32,538 bases of DNA from Geodermatophilaceae bacterium. Its GTDB lineage: Bacteria > Actinomycetota > Actinomycetes > Mycobacteriales > Geodermatophilaceae. The stretch spans positions 1 through 32,538 of the forward strand of contig JACCTY010000146.1 of assembly GCA_013812145.1 (NCBI GenBank), given 5' to 3'. The notes under the pieces were generated by a model that worked only from the letters and a program-made list of their open reading frames with translations, ran no database searches and had not been told where the DNA came from. Position numbers and translations under genes: made by a program. This document shows, piece by piece, positions 1 to 8,044 of this stretch; within the stretch, counting starts at the first letter, position 1, and each line of letters opens with the position of its first letter.

Positions 1-582
1 CAGCCGCACGGTGAACTCGCGCAGCTGCCGGCGGGCGGTGTCCAGTTGCAGCCGAACCGCCGCCAGCTCGGCGCGGGCCTGCTGAGCCTGTGCGCGACGG
101 TCCTGGCGAGCCTCTTCCAGCTGAGCCTGCAGCCGTTGCCGCTGGCGGTCTGACTCGGCGCCGCGGGCCTGGTCAACCGCGGATTCGAGCTGGCCGCGCA
201 CCTGATCCACGACAGCGGCCCACCCCGGTGGCCGGAGCAGATAGGCCAGCGCCCCCACCTGAACCGGGTCGGCGGCCGGTGGTACGGCGCCTCGCCGCAG
301 CGCATCGGACAGGGGCCCCGCAGCAGCCTCGGCCGCCTGCGCCACCTTGGCGCGAAACGCGGCGTCGGCATCGATCGTGGCGGCCAACGCCGCCCCCGCG
401 AGCTGAGCCCGCTTCGCTGCGGCGAACCGGGCGGCGGCCCGAAGTGGTGCGGGAATCTCATCCGCGCCCAGACCGCTCAGCACATCCGCGGCCTGCCGAA
501 GCACGCTCAGGCGGACCCGTTCGGGGAGTGTGACGGTGGTCTCGGGCGGTTCCGGGCCGGGCGCGGGCGGGACGGTGACCAT
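1..582 (-). CDS. NYN-domain RNA-binding protein, N-terminal part (cut by window edge)
   Basis: An open minus-strand frame runs from an ATG at 582 off the left end, giving 194 codons. The protein starts MVTVPPAPGPEPPETTVTLP and has an Ala-rich helical region that includes ALAYLLRPPGW around residues 125-135. After about residue 150 it becomes a Glu/Gln/Arg-rich predicted coiled coil. This arrangement matches the N-terminus of actinobacterial NYN-domain (PIN-like nuclease fold) RNA-binding proteins, in which a coiled coil precedes the NYN domain. The NYN domain itself would lie outside the window, so the assignment rests on the N-terminal pattern and the neighbourhood. The gene is divergent from the exonuclease/GIY-YIG gene, 94 bases apart. 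No strong ribosome binding site is visible before the ATG. Confidence 0.6.
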   Translation of the reverse strand, partial: MVTVPPAPGPEPPETTVTLPERVRLSVLRQAADVLSGLGADEIPAPLRAAARFAAAKRAQLAGAALAATIDADAAFRAKVAQAAEAAAGPLSDALRRGAVPPAADPVQVGALAYLLRPPGWAAVVDQVRGQLESAVDQARGAESDRQRQRLQAQLEEARQDRRAQAQQARAELAAVRLQLDTARRQLREFTVRL

Positions 583-664
583 CGGTTCAGCGGTCCGCGT
601 CAGGCACCAGCCCAATCTACGGCGTAGCTGGCGTGGCGACCGGCCTTTCGTCGTACCCCCGACC

Positions 665-670
665 TAGCGT
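665..670 (+). promoter_or_regulatory. Possible -10 box (TAGCGT) for a leaderless exonuclease mRNA
   Basis: TAGCGT fits the actinobacterial TANNNT -10 pattern and ends six bases before the ATG at 677. Transcription would then start at or next to the start codon. No purine-rich ribosome binding site precedes that ATG, which agrees with a leaderless message. No convincing -35 box is seen, so this is tentative. Confidence 0.3.
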
Positions 671-676
671 GCGGCC

Positions 677-2470
677 ATGTCGACAGCCGGGACGGTGCCA
701 TTCGGCGGCGAGCTGTTCGTGCAGCCGACATTCGATGAGCTCGGCGAGCCGTTACGGGAGGTGACTTTCGTCGTGGTCGACCTGGAAACTACTGGGGGTT
801 CACCGACGTCAAGTGGCATCACCGAGATCGGCGCGGTCAAGGTGCGCGGCGGTGACCTGCTCGCTGAGTTCCAGACCCTGGTGGATCCAGGCTGCGGAAT
901 CCCGCCGTTCATCACCGTCCTGACCGGAATCACCGACACGATGGTCGTGGCCGCTCCGCGGATCAGCACAGCGCTGCCGGCGTTCCTGGAGTTCGCCGCG
1001 GGAAGCGTGCTGGTCGCCCACAACGCACCCTTCGATGTGGGGTTCCTGCGGGCTGCCTGCATCCAGCTGGACCTGCTCTGGCCGGGATTCGTCGCGATCG
1101 ACACGGCGGTGCTGGCCCGGCGGGTGCTGTCTCGGGACGAGGTCCCCAACTGCAGGCTGAGCACGCTCGCGCCGTTCTTCCATGCTCGGACGCAGCCCTG
1201 CCACCGCGCGCTGGCCGACGCCCGCGCCACCGTGGACGTGCTGCACGGGCTGCTGGAGCGGCTCGGGCCGCTCGGAGTGCAGTCGCTGGAGGAGTTGCGT
1301 TCGGTCAGCCGGCAAGTCGCGCCCGAGCGCCGCCGGAAGCGTTACCTGGCGCAGGACCTGCCCAGCGCCCCAGGGGTTTACGTCTTCAAGGATGCCCGGG
1401 GAGAGCCGCTCTACGTGGGAACCAGCAAGAACATCCGGGCCCGGGTGCGCAGCTACTTCGTTTCCAGCGAGAAGCGCACCCGAATGACGGAGATGGTCGG
1501 CATCGCCGAGCGGGTCGACCCGATCGTGTGCGCGCACGACCTCGAGGCGCAGGTTCGCGAGTTGCGGCTGATCGCCGACTGCAAGCCCCGCTACAACCGG
1601 CGGTCGAGATTCCCCGAGCGCGGCGTCTGGATCGCGCTGACCGATGAGGTGTTCCCGCGGCTGTCGCTTGTCCGGCGGGTCCGCGACGACGGGCGCACCT
1701 ATCTGGGACCGTTCGGATCGCGGGGCGCGGCGCAGCAGGCGATGGACGCCGTGCACGAGGCGCTTCCGCTGCGCCAGTGTGTCGCCCGGCTGTCCGTGCG
1801 GGCCAGGGGCAGCGCCTGCGTGTTGGCCGAGATCGGCCGCTGCGGCGCACCGTGCGAAGGGGTTCAGAGCAGCCAGGAGTATGCCGCCATCGTGGGTGTC
1901 TTCCGTACGGCGGTGGTGGCCGATGTCCGGCCGATGCTGACACCGCTGCTGCGCCGGATCGACGCGCTGGCCGCAGCCGAGCGCTACGAGGCGGCGGCGG
2001 CGCTGCGCGACCGCACCGCCACCCTGGTCCGGGCGTGTGCCCGGCTGCAACGGCTGCGGATGCTCACCGGGGTGCCCGAACTCGTCGCCGCCCGACCGGA
2101 CGGGCAGGGCGGCTGGGACCTCGCCCTGGTCCGATCCGGCCGGCTCGTCGCCGCGGACCACGCCCCCCGGGGGATCCACCCGATGCCACGGGTCGAGGCG
2201 ATGCGTGCGACGGCCGAGACGCTGCTGCCCGGGGTCGGACCGCTGCCGGCAGCCTCGGCTGAGGAGTCCGAGTGCATCCTGCGCTGGCTCGAGCGGCCCG
2301 GCACCCGGCTCGTTCACGTCGACGGCCTGTTGGCCAGCCCCGCTCGTGGCGCGGCGGCCATGTCCCGGTGGTTGCGTACCGCCGAAGCCTCGCGGGCGGC
2401 CGCCAACCCCTTCCTCGACCGCCGGTCGATGCGAACCGAGGCCCGCCCGCCCCGGATCGGCGTCGCATGA
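677..2470 (+). CDS. DEDDh 3'-5' exonuclease fused to UvrC-like GIY-YIG endonuclease
   Basis: A 597-residue fusion. Residues about 30-195 form a DnaQ-type DEDDh exonuclease, with D35 and E37 (VVVDLETTG), D120 (HNAPFDVGFL), H176 and D181 (HRALADA). Residues about 228-310 form a GIY-YIG nuclease (PGVYVF at 232, then LYVGTSKNIRARVRSYF), as in the N-terminal half of UvrC. It is followed by four cysteines in UvrC spacing (QC, AC, RC, PC; C-x12-C-x7-C-x3-C), the ligands of the UvrC [4Fe-4S] cluster. A UVR-like helix pair (RYEAAAALRDR) lies near residue 435. The UvrC C-terminal RNase H-like domain and HhH motifs are absent. It is the counterpart of M. tuberculosis Rv2191. The role is probably DNA repair, making one incision and trimming the end, but the substrate is not known from sequence. 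The ATG at 677 is chosen because the DEDD domain begins shortly after it. Confidence 0.9.
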   Translation: MSTAGTVPFGGELFVQPTFDELGEPLREVTFVVVDLETTGGSPTSSGITEIGAVKVRGGDLLAEFQTLVDPGCGIPPFITVLTGITDTMVVAAPRISTALPAFLEFAAGSVLVAHNAPFDVGFLRAACIQLDLLWPGFVAIDTAVLARRVLSRDEVPNCRLSTLAPFFHARTQPCHRALADARATVDVLHGLLERLGPLGVQSLEELRSVSRQVAPERRRKRYLAQDLPSAPGVYVFKDARGEPLYVGTSKNIRARVRSYFVSSEKRTRMTEMVGIAERVDPIVCAHDLEAQVRELRLIADCKPRYNRRSRFPERGVWIALTDEVFPRLSLVRRVRDDGRTYLGPFGSRGAAQQAMDAVHEALPLRQCVARLSVRARGSACVLAEIGRCGAPCEGVQSSQEYAAIVGVFRTAVVADVRPMLTPLLRRIDALAAAERYEAAAALRDRTATLVRACARLQRLRMLTGVPELVAARPDGQGGWDLALVRSGRLVAADHAPRGIHPMPRVEAMRATAETLLPGVGPLPAASAEESECILRWLERPGTRLVHVDGLLASPARGAAAMSRWLRTAEASRAAANPFLDRRSMRTEARPPRIGVA

Positions 2471-2522
2471 GAAGCCAGTCCGATTGCCACCTGGGTCCTC
2501 AACCCGAAAGGACGTCATTGGA

Positions 2523-2543
2523 GGTCAGCTGAGTCGCTGGACC
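2523..2543. terminator. Weak hairpin after the exonuclease gene
   Basis: GGTCAGC pairs with GCTGGACC (one bulged G) around a six-base loop, 52 bases after the exonuclease stop. There is no T-run, so a terminator role is only possible. The rest of 2471-2672 shows nothing recognisable. Confidence 0.2.
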
Positions 2544-2672
2544 ACCTGAATCGCCTCCAGTGATGGCCAAATCGGGGTCTGCGCACACCCGTAGCGGCTG
2601 GACCGAGCGATGCCATCTGGACGCAGCGGTAGCATCCTGCTGCCGCACGAGCCGAGCTGTTGGGAGCGCCGC

Positions 2673-2960
2673 GTGATCACCGCGATCGTCATGATCAGTG
2701 CCGCAACCGACTCGATTCCTGAGGTGGCCTCGGCCATCGCCGATATCGATGGCGTCAGCGAGGTCTACAGCGTGGCCGGCCATGTGGATCTCATCGCGAT
2801 CGTTCGGGTCCGCGAGTTCGACGACGTCGCCGCAGTCATCGCCGGACGCCTGAACAAGGTCGACGGGATCATCGACACCGAGACCCACATCGCGTTCCGG
2901 GCGTACTCCCGGCACGACCTCGAGGCCGCCTTCTCCCTCGGCTTCGACGAACCCGGCTGA
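2673..2960 (+). CDS. Lrp/AsnC ligand-binding (RAM) domain protein, stand-alone
   Basis: A 95-residue protein beginning MITAIVMISAATDSIPEVAS. It consists of a single RAM/ACT-like domain, the effector-binding and oligomerisation domain of Lrp/AsnC regulators, without the DNA-binding helix-turn-helix. The stretch DGVSEVYSVAGHVDLIAIVR is the typical beta-alpha-beta core, and the end (HIAFRAYSRHDLEAAFSLG) is highly conserved in actinobacterial single-domain members beside trpD. The GTG at 2673 is preferred over upstream in-frame starts because GGGAG lies six bases before it and the family starts here. Such proteins are thought to bind amino acids or modulate full-length Lrp partners. The specific ligand is unknown. 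It is convergent with trpD, 40 bases apart. Confidence 0.85.
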   Translation: MITAIVMISAATDSIPEVASAIADIDGVSEVYSVAGHVDLIAIVRVREFDDVAAVIAGRLNKVDGIIDTETHIAFRAYSRHDLEAAFSLGFDEPG

Positions 2961-3000
2961 CCCGTCCGGCCGCTGACGAGTCGGCCAGGCCCGCTGAGAG

Positions 3001-4074
3001 TCAGCCGGCGGCGGCGGTGTGACGGGCCTGCTGACTGACCTGACGCCATCGCTCCAGCGTGTCGGCCGCAGCACCGCTGTCGATCGACCCGCTGGCTCGC
3101 TCGAGCCCGGCGCCCAGCGTCGTACGGAATGCCGCCTCGTCACCGGCGGGGAAGCCCTCGAAGGCGGCAACGGCAGCCGCCGCATTCAGCAGCACGGCAT
3201 CGCGGATCGGACCGGCGGCGCCGCCGATGACGTCGCGGGCGACGGCAGCGTTCTCGGCGGGTCCACCCCCGACCAGGTCGGCTGGCTCAGCGCGGTCCAG
3301 CCCCAGCTCGCTCGGGTCGAGGGACAGCTCGGCCACTGAACCGTCGCTGACCAACCACAGCCGGGACGTCGTGGTCGTGGTGAGTTCGTCCAGTCCGTCA
3401 TCGCCGCGAAAAACGACCGCGCTGGTGCCTCGCGCGGCCAGTACCGCGGCCATCACACCGGCCATCCGCGGATCCGCGCAGCCCACCGCCTGGGCCGCCG
3501 GGTGCGACGGGTTCGTCAGCGGGCCGAGGAAGTTGAATACCGTGGCGACGCCCATCTCCCGGCGAGCGACGGCGGCATGGCGCATCCCGGGATGGAACAC
3601 CGGGGCGAAGAGAAACCCGATACCCGCTTCAGTCACGCAGCGGACCACGCCAGCCGGCGGCAGGTCGATCACGACGCCGAGTTCAGCGAGCAGGTCAGCG
3701 GATCCGCACGCGCTGGACGCGGCGCGGTTTCCGTGCTTGGCCACCGGAATGCCCGCCCCAGCGGTCACGATCGCCGCCATGGTCGAGATGTTGACCGTGC
3801 GGGCCCGATCCCCTCCGGTGCCGACCACGTCGACGCACCGGCCGGGAACGGCCACCGGGGTCGCGTTCTCGAGCATCGCCTCCACGAGACCGGCGACCTC
3901 CTCAGGCGCCTCGCCCTTGGCGCGCAATGCCACGGCGAACGCAGCGACCTGCGCTGGTGTGGCCTCGCCGGCCATGATCTCGTTCATCGCCCACCGCGTC
4001 GCCGCCGCGTCCAGGGAATGCCCGAGCAGCAGCTCATGGAGCACCCCCGGCCAGGTCAGCGCCGCCCCACTCAC
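3001..4074 (-). CDS. trpD: Anthranilate phosphoribosyltransferase
   Basis: A 357-residue enzyme that transfers phosphoribose from PRPP to anthranilate, the second step of tryptophan synthesis from chorismate. The PRPP-binding loop [15 protein letters not shown] and the [17 protein letters not shown] segment are intact. So is the anthranilate-site region with [16 protein letters not shown] followed by NFLGPLTNP. Length and order are normal for the family. The start is taken as the GTG at 4074 because it overlaps the stop of the upstream receiver-like gene in a GTGA tetranucleotide, the usual sign of translational coupling. Longer in-frame extensions lack family similarity. It is the last gene of the ctaG - receiver-like - trpD operon, away from the other trp genes, and corresponds to Rv2192c. 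Confidence 0.95.
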   Translation of the reverse strand: MSGAALTWPGVLHELLLGHSLDAAATRWAMNEIMAGEATPAQVAAFAVALRAKGEAPEEVAGLVEAMLENATPVAVPGRCVDVVGTGGDRARTVNISTMAAIVTAGAGIPVAKHGNRAASSACGSADLLAELGVVIDLPPAGVVRCVTEAGIGFLFAPVFHPGMRHAAVARREMGVATVFNFLGPLTNPSHPAAQAVGCADPRMAGVMAAVLAARGTSAVVFRGDDGLDELTTTTTSRLWLVSDGSVAELSLDPSELGLDRAEPADLVGGGPAENAAVARDVIGGAAGPIRDAVLLNAAAAVAAFEGFPAGDEAAFRTTLGAGLERASGSIDSGAAADTLERWRQVSQQARHTAAAG

Positions 4075-4496
4075 CGACGGACCGGCGTACCGGCGGCGCG
4101 CTCGCGGACCAGGTCGGTCACCGTCCGCGCCGCGGTGAACGCATCCAATGGATAGACGAGCGTGGCGTCGGCCAGCGACCAGGTGGCCAGCCACCGGTCG
4201 TCGGCCCGGGCGATCAGGACGCACACGCTCGGGCAGTCGTCGATCTCGTACTTAAGCTGCCGGCTGATTCCCATCCCGCCGGTGGGCTGCGCCTCACCGT
4301 CGAGGATGGCGACGTCGATGCCGCCGCCGTCGACAAGCCGGATGAGGGTGTCACCGTCCGAGCATTCGACGTACTCGATCCGTCCCGCTCCCCCGCCGAG
4401 TCGACGGCCGACAGCGGTCCGGACGTCCGCCCGCACCTGCTCGCGTTGGCTGAAGACGAGGATGGTGTACGTCGGAACGTTCGACGGACTGCTCAT
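4071..4496 (-). CDS. Stand-alone receiver-like (CheY-fold) protein with degenerate active site
   Basis: A 141-residue protein resembling a response-regulator receiver domain with no output domain. The strand [15 protein letters not shown] corresponds to beta 1, and [16 protein letters not shown] places D66 at the phosphoacceptor position. [10 protein letters not shown] corresponds to the beta 5 K-P motif. Two hallmarks are missing: the acidic pair at the end of beta 1 is replaced by Ser/Gln, and the conserved Lys before Pro is Tyr. It may therefore be a pseudo-receiver that does not switch by ordinary phosphorylation. It overlaps ctaG upstream (ATGA at 4493-4496) and trpD downstream (GTGA at 4071-4074), so all three are probably translated together. 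A link to respiration or tryptophan supply is only inferred from position. Confidence 0.6.
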   Translation of the reverse strand: MSSPSNVPTYTILVFSQREQVRADVRTAVGRRLGGGAGRIEYVECSDGDTLIRLVDGGGIDVAILDGEAQPTGGMGISRQLKYEIDDCPSVCVLIARADDRWLATWSLADATLVYPLDAFTAARTVTDLVRERAAGTPVRR

Positions 4497-5452
4497 GGCG
4501 CTGGATCGTACCGAGCGGGGCTGTGTCCATTCGTTCGTTCGCTGCGCTCACTCACGCCTGTCTCTCCGGCCCGCAGCGCTTCAAGCCGGTCCAGGCGCCG
4601 GTCCTCGCGCACGGCTTCGCGCTCGGAGGCGCGCATCCACTGGTACGCCGCCACTCCCAGCATGAGCAGCCCCACCAGATCGCCCGACGCCCACAGCAGG
4701 CCGCCTCCGACTCGCTGCTCGCTGACCGGATCGGACCAGACCAGGTTCAGCGCCAGGTAGTGCTCGGCCGCGGTCAGCGTGCTCTGGTTCATGATCGTCA
4801 GGCCGAGGATGGCGTGCAACGGCAACGTCGCCGCCAGGATCAGCATTCGCATAGGGTTGCTGACCGTGCCCGGAATGGGGTCGAGGCCTACCACGGGCCA
4901 GAAGAACAGGCAGCCGACGAGCAGGAAATGCAGGTGCATCGCCTCGTGCAGCCACGGGTTCGACAGGGTGGCTGCGTACCAGCCGGTGAAGTACAGGGCG
5001 AACGGGCTGGCCACGAAGATGAGGAACGGGATCAGCGGGAACGTCAGCAGCCGGACCGCACGGCTGTGCAGGGTGGCCAGCAGAACGCGGCGGGCGGCAG
5101 CGCGGTGCGGCAGCGCGCGCAACGCGAGCGTCACCGGGGCGCCAAGGGCGAGAAAGACGGGGGCGACCATGGACAGCACCATGTGCTGCACCATGTGCAG
5201 GCTGAACAGCGTGTCCTCGTAGGCGGCCACCCCGCCCAGAGTCACAACTGCGATCGAGCCGAGTCCGCCGGCCAGCCACGCCACTGTCCGTCCGGTACTC
5301 CACTGATCGCCGCGCAGCCGGAGGCGGTGGACGCCCCACAGGTACAGCCCGCCGGACAGGACGAGCATGGTGCCGACCACGGGGTCGAAGGACGACTCGG
5401 TGACCAGTCGCAGTGGGGTGAACGGCGGCACCGACTCCGCTGCGCTGGCCAT
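4493..5452 (-). CDS. ctaG: Cytochrome c oxidase assembly protein, CtaG/Caa3 type
   Basis: A 319-residue polytopic membrane protein with about seven hydrophobic segments between residues 27 and 275. Family marks include FSLHMVQHMVLSMVAPVFLA, with two histidines four residues apart, and HEAMHLHFLLVGCLFFWPV, with a His cluster that could bind metal. This is the caa3_CtaG family (PF09678), linked to maturation of haem-copper oxidases, probably through copper delivery. The ATG at 5452 is preferred because GGGGG sits seven bases upstream. The C-terminus is a charged cytoplasmic tail containing SERSERTNG, encoded by a short repeat also found before ctaE. It is the first gene of an operon with the receiver-like gene and trpD, and is divergent from the ctaE operon. 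Confidence 0.88.
   Translation of the reverse strand: MASAAESVPPFTPLRLVTESSFDPVVGTMLVLSGGLYLWGVHRLRLRGDQWSTGRTVAWLAGGLGSIAVVTLGGVAAYEDTLFSLHMVQHMVLSMVAPVFLALGAPVTLALRALPHRAAARRVLLATLHSRAVRLLTFPLIPFLIFVASPFALYFTGWYAATLSNPWLHEAMHLHFLLVGCLFFWPVVGLDPIPGTVSNPMRMLILAATLPLHAILGLTIMNQSTLTAAEHYLALNLVWSDPVSEQRVGGGLLWASGDLVGLLMLGVAAYQWMRASEREAVREDRRLDRLEALRAGETGVSERSERTNGHSPARYDPAP
4539..4549 (-). repeat. Copy of the GAGCGCAGCGA short repeat
   Basis: On the minus strand, GTGAGTGAGCGCAGCGA encodes the VSERSE part of the CtaG tail. The 11-base core GAGCGCAGCGA recurs at 5540-5550 and 32405-32415 on the plus strand. Confidence 0.5.
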
Positions 5453-5499
5453 GGACACGCCCCCAAGATTACGTTGTCGGGCGCGCCGTACCCCGCCCC

Positions 5500-5527
5500 G
5501 GTCAACGTCGGTGCGGCAGGCCATAAT
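5500..5527 (+). promoter_or_regulatory. Candidate promoter of the ctaE-qcrCAB operon
   Basis: CATAAT at 5522-5527 matches five of six bases of TATAAT. A loose -35 candidate, GGTCAA, lies at 5500-5505 with a 16-base spacer. Transcription would start near 5534, giving a leader of about 26 bases before ctaE. It lies in the divergent gap between ctaG and ctaE, the only sizeable space upstream of the operon. Confidence 0.4.
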
Positions 5528-5533
5528 GGCCTC

Positions 5534-5563
5534 GTGAGCGAGCGCAGCGAGGCCGACGTTTGA
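5534..5563 (+). other. Tiny upstream reading frame overlapping the ctaE start
   Basis: GTG at 5534 opens a nine-codon frame (MSERSEADV) whose TGA at 5561-5563 overlaps the TTG start of ctaE at 5560 (TTGA). It is built from the GTGAGCGAGCGCAGCGAG repeat. The overlap has the form of translational coupling, but no ribosome binding site is obvious before the GTG, so translation of the peptide is unproven. Confidence 0.3.
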
Positions 5564-6162
5564 GCGCGGCGATCCCCACCTTCGAGGCCGGCCGGGTGCA
5601 TTCGCTGACCCGGCCGAACATGGTCAGCGTGGGCACCATCGTCTGGCTGTCCAGCGAACTCATGTTCTTCGCCGGGTTGTTCGCGATGTACTTCACCGCC
5701 AAGGCGGTGCACGGGGAGCCCTGGCCGCCGGAGCCCACCGAGCTCAACGTCCCGTACGCCCTCGTCTTCACGATCATCCTGGTCCTGTCCTCGGTCACCT
5801 GTCAGCTGGGCGTGTTCGAGGCGGAGAAGGGCAACGCCTTTGGGCTGCGTCGGTGGTTCGTCTTCACCTTCTTCCTCGGGCTGCTGTTCGTCCTCGGACA
5901 GTTCAACGAATACCGCGCCCTGGTCAGCGAGGGCACGACGCTGAGCTCGTCGACGTACGGGTCGGTCTTCTACCTGACGACCGGTTTCCACGCTGCGCAC
6001 GTCATCGGCGGTCTGCTGGCGTTCGTCTTCATGCTGATGAGATCCACGATGGGCCGGTTCACCCCCGCTCAGGCCACCGCCGCCATCGTGGTCTCCTATT
6101 ACTGGCACTTCGTCGACATCGTCTGGGTCGGGCTGTTCGCGACCATCTACTTCGTCCGGTAA
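5560..6162 (+). CDS. ctaE: Cytochrome c oxidase subunit III
   Basis: A 200-residue membrane subunit of the aa3-type oxidase with five predicted transmembrane helices, the short actinobacterial form. Family marks are [20 protein letters not shown] near residue 13, [31 protein letters not shown] and the closing [19 protein letters not shown]. Subunit III stabilises the oxidase core and lines the oxygen and proton uptake region. The TTG at 5560 gives the expected N-terminal length and has GAGG seven bases upstream. It is the first gene of ctaE-qcrC-qcrA-qcrB, as in Rv2193-Rv2196. qcrC starts 11 bases after the ctaE stop. The catalytic subunit gene ctaD is not in the window, as is usual in actinobacteria. 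Confidence 0.95.
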   Translation: MSAAIPTFEAGRVHSLTRPNMVSVGTIVWLSSELMFFAGLFAMYFTAKAVHGEPWPPEPTELNVPYALVFTIILVLSSVTCQLGVFEAEKGNAFGLRRWFVFTFFLGLLFVLGQFNEYRALVSEGTTLSSSTYGSVFYLTTGFHAAHVIGGLLAFVFMLMRSTMGRFTPAQATAAIVVSYYWHFVDIVWVGLFATIYFVR

Positions 6163-6173
6163 AGGTGCGTGAC

Positions 6174-6947
6174 GTGACCAGACTCGCCCGGCTGCGCAAG
6201 CGCACGTCGTCGGGGTTGGCGCTTGCCGTCGCCCTCGTTGCGGTCGGGATCGGTTACTCGTTCGCCGCACCGAGCAGCTCAGCGCAGGACACCGGCCTGT
6301 CGGTCGAGGCCATGGCCGGTCAGGAGATCTACGAGAACTCCTGCATCACCTGCCATGGCGCCAACCTGCAGGGCGTCGAGGAGCAGGGGCCTTCCCTGAT
6401 CGGCGTCGGCGAGGCCTCCGTCTACTTCCAGGTCGCCACCGGTCGGATGCCGCTGGCACAACACGAGGCGCAGGCACAGCGCAAGACCCCGGTGTACGAC
6501 GACGCCGAGGTCAATCAGCTGATGGCCTACATCCAGACGTACGGCGGCGGACCGGAACTGCCCGCCGAGGAGGATCTGCGTGACGGGGAACTCGCCGAGG
6601 GTGGCGAGCTGTTCCGGCTGAACTGCGCGTCCTGCCACAACTTCGCTGGCAGCGGTGGAGCCCTGTCATCGGGGAAGAACGCTCCGTCCTTGAACCAGTC
6701 CTCCGATCTGGACATCTACACTGCGATGCTCTCGGGCCCGCAGAACATGCCGGTCTTCGGCGACAACCAGCTCACCCCGGAGAACAAGCGGGCCATCATC
6801 AACTACGTGCAGACGCTCAATGAGACCGCCGATCCGGGCGGCCTCAGCATCGGCCGGGCCGGTCCGGTCCCCGAGGGCCTCATCATCTGGGTGGTCGGCA
6901 TCGCCGGGTGCGTCATCGCCTGCTTCTGGGTCGGGACCCGCTCATGA
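6174..6947 (+). CDS. qcrC: Di-haem cytochrome c subunit of the bc1 complex
   Basis: A 257-residue membrane-anchored cytochrome with two c-type haem sites, CITCH at 57-61 and CASCH at 151-155. This is the fused cytochrome cc of actinobacteria, which passes electrons from the bc1 complex straight to the aa3 oxidase without a soluble cytochrome c. An N-terminal hydrophobic segment (about 14-31) follows a basic start and acts as signal/anchor. A second helix (IIWVVGIAGCVIACFWVG) closes the protein. Likely axial methionines are in GRMPL and NMPVF. The GTG at 6174 is chosen for its spacing from AAAGG (6161-6165). GTG at 6165 is the alternative. The stop overlaps the qcrA ATG (ATGA at 6944-6947). 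Confidence 0.96.
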   Translation: MTRLARLRKRTSSGLALAVALVAVGIGYSFAAPSSSAQDTGLSVEAMAGQEIYENSCITCHGANLQGVEEQGPSLIGVGEASVYFQVATGRMPLAQHEAQAQRKTPVYDDAEVNQLMAYIQTYGGGPELPAEEDLRDGELAEGGELFRLNCASCHNFAGSGGALSSGKNAPSLNQSSDLDIYTAMLSGPQNMPVFGDNQLTPENKRAIINYVQTLNETADPGGLSIGRAGPVPEGLIIWVVGIAGCVIACFWVGTRS

Positions 6948-8044
6948 CCAGCACGAGCGGCCCCTCTCAGCCGCCGGGTGGCGCCCAGCCGATGCCCGGC
7001 AATCCGCCGCAGCCAGGGCCTGGGCCATCCGATGCGGAACTGGCCCGCATGAGCCGGGAAGATCTGGTCACCCTCGGCGGGAAGATGGACGGCGTAGAGG
7101 TCATTTACTCCGAGCAGCCGGTCCGGCCCGGCTCGCCAGCCGAGCGCCGCGCGGAGCGGCAGGTCGCCGCCGCCTTTGCCGGCGCCGGGCTCTCCGCCTT
7201 GGCGTTCATGGTGATCTTCGTGGCGTGGCCATGGCAGGTCGAGACCCCAGGCGGCGGGTACGACCTGTCGGCGCTCTACACCCCGCTGCTGGGCCTGATG
7301 ATGGGGCTCGCGCTCACCCTCGTCGGCGTCGGTGTCGTGCTGTGGGCCAAGAAGCTGATGCCCTACGAGGTCACCGTCCAGGACCGCCATGAAGGCGCCT
7401 CGCCGGAGATTGAGCGGCAGACCACCGCCGCGACGCTGGTCGCCGTCGGCAACGCGACGGGGATCGCCCGGCGCACGCTGGTGAAGCGGTCCCTCGGCTT
7501 CGGCGGCCTGATGCTCGGACTGATGGCGGTTTTCCCGCTGGGTGGCCTGATCAAGAAGCCGGGCACCGCGTTGTTCGAGACGCCATGGGAGCCGGGCATG
7601 CGCCTGCTCACCCTGGGCGGCCTGCCGATCCGGCCCGCCGACATGCGCCCCGGCGCGCTGCAGACGGTCTTTCCGCCGGTCGAGGGCGGTGCTCGGTCCT
7701 CCGACGGCGTGGCCATGCTGATCAGGCTGCTGCCCAACCAGGTGGACGAATTCCGTCCCCGGCCGGGCCAGGAGGACTTCCACTGGAACGACTTCGTCGC
7801 CTACTCGAAGATCTGCACGCACGCCGGTTGCCCGGTCTCGCTGTATGAGCAGGAGACCGCCCGCATCCTCTGCCCCTGTCACCAGTCACAGTTCGTCGCC
7901 ACCGACGGCGCCAGGTCCATCTTCGGACCGGCGAGCCGGTCGTTGCCGCAACTGGCGGTCGAGGTCGACGCCGACGGATACTTCGTGGCGAAGAGTGACT
8001 TCATCGAACCCATCGGCCCGGCGTTCTGGGAGCGTTCGACATGA
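6944..8044 (+). CDS. qcrA: Rieske iron-sulfur subunit of the bc1 complex
   Basis: A 366-residue actinobacterial Rieske protein with a long N-terminal extension and three membrane helices, rather than the single anchor of mitochondrial homologues. The helices are [31 protein letters not shown] and [15 protein letters not shown]. The [2Fe-2S] site is complete: CTHAGC at 291-296 and CPCH at 310-313. Ligands are C291, H293, C310 and H313, and C296 and C312 form the stabilising disulfide. It takes electrons from menaquinol at the Qo site and hands them to QcrC. The first 40 residues are Pro/Gly/Gln-rich and probably disordered. The ATG at 6944 overlaps the qcrC stop, and the stop overlaps the qcrB start (ATGA at 8041-8044). 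Confidence 0.96.
   Translation: MTSTSGPSQPPGGAQPMPGNPPQPGPGPSDAELARMSREDLVTLGGKMDGVEVIYSEQPVRPGSPAERRAERQVAAAFAGAGLSALAFMVIFVAWPWQVETPGGGYDLSALYTPLLGLMMGLALTLVGVGVVLWAKKLMPYEVTVQDRHEGASPEIERQTTAATLVAVGNATGIARRTLVKRSLGFGGLMLGLMAVFPLGGLIKKPGTALFETPWEPGMRLLTLGGLPIRPADMRPGALQTVFPPVEGGARSSDGVAMLIRLLPNQVDEFRPRPGQEDFHWNDFVAYSKICTHAGCPVSLYEQETARILCPCHQSQFVATDGARSIFGPASRSLPQLAVEVDADGYFVAKSDFIEPIGPAFWERST

Noticed and set aside
809-2518. Long open frame antisense to the exonuclease fusion
   Set aside because: It mirrors the codon pattern of the real gene, is Pro/Arg/Gly/His-rich and shows no domain; typical of GC-rich antisense frames.
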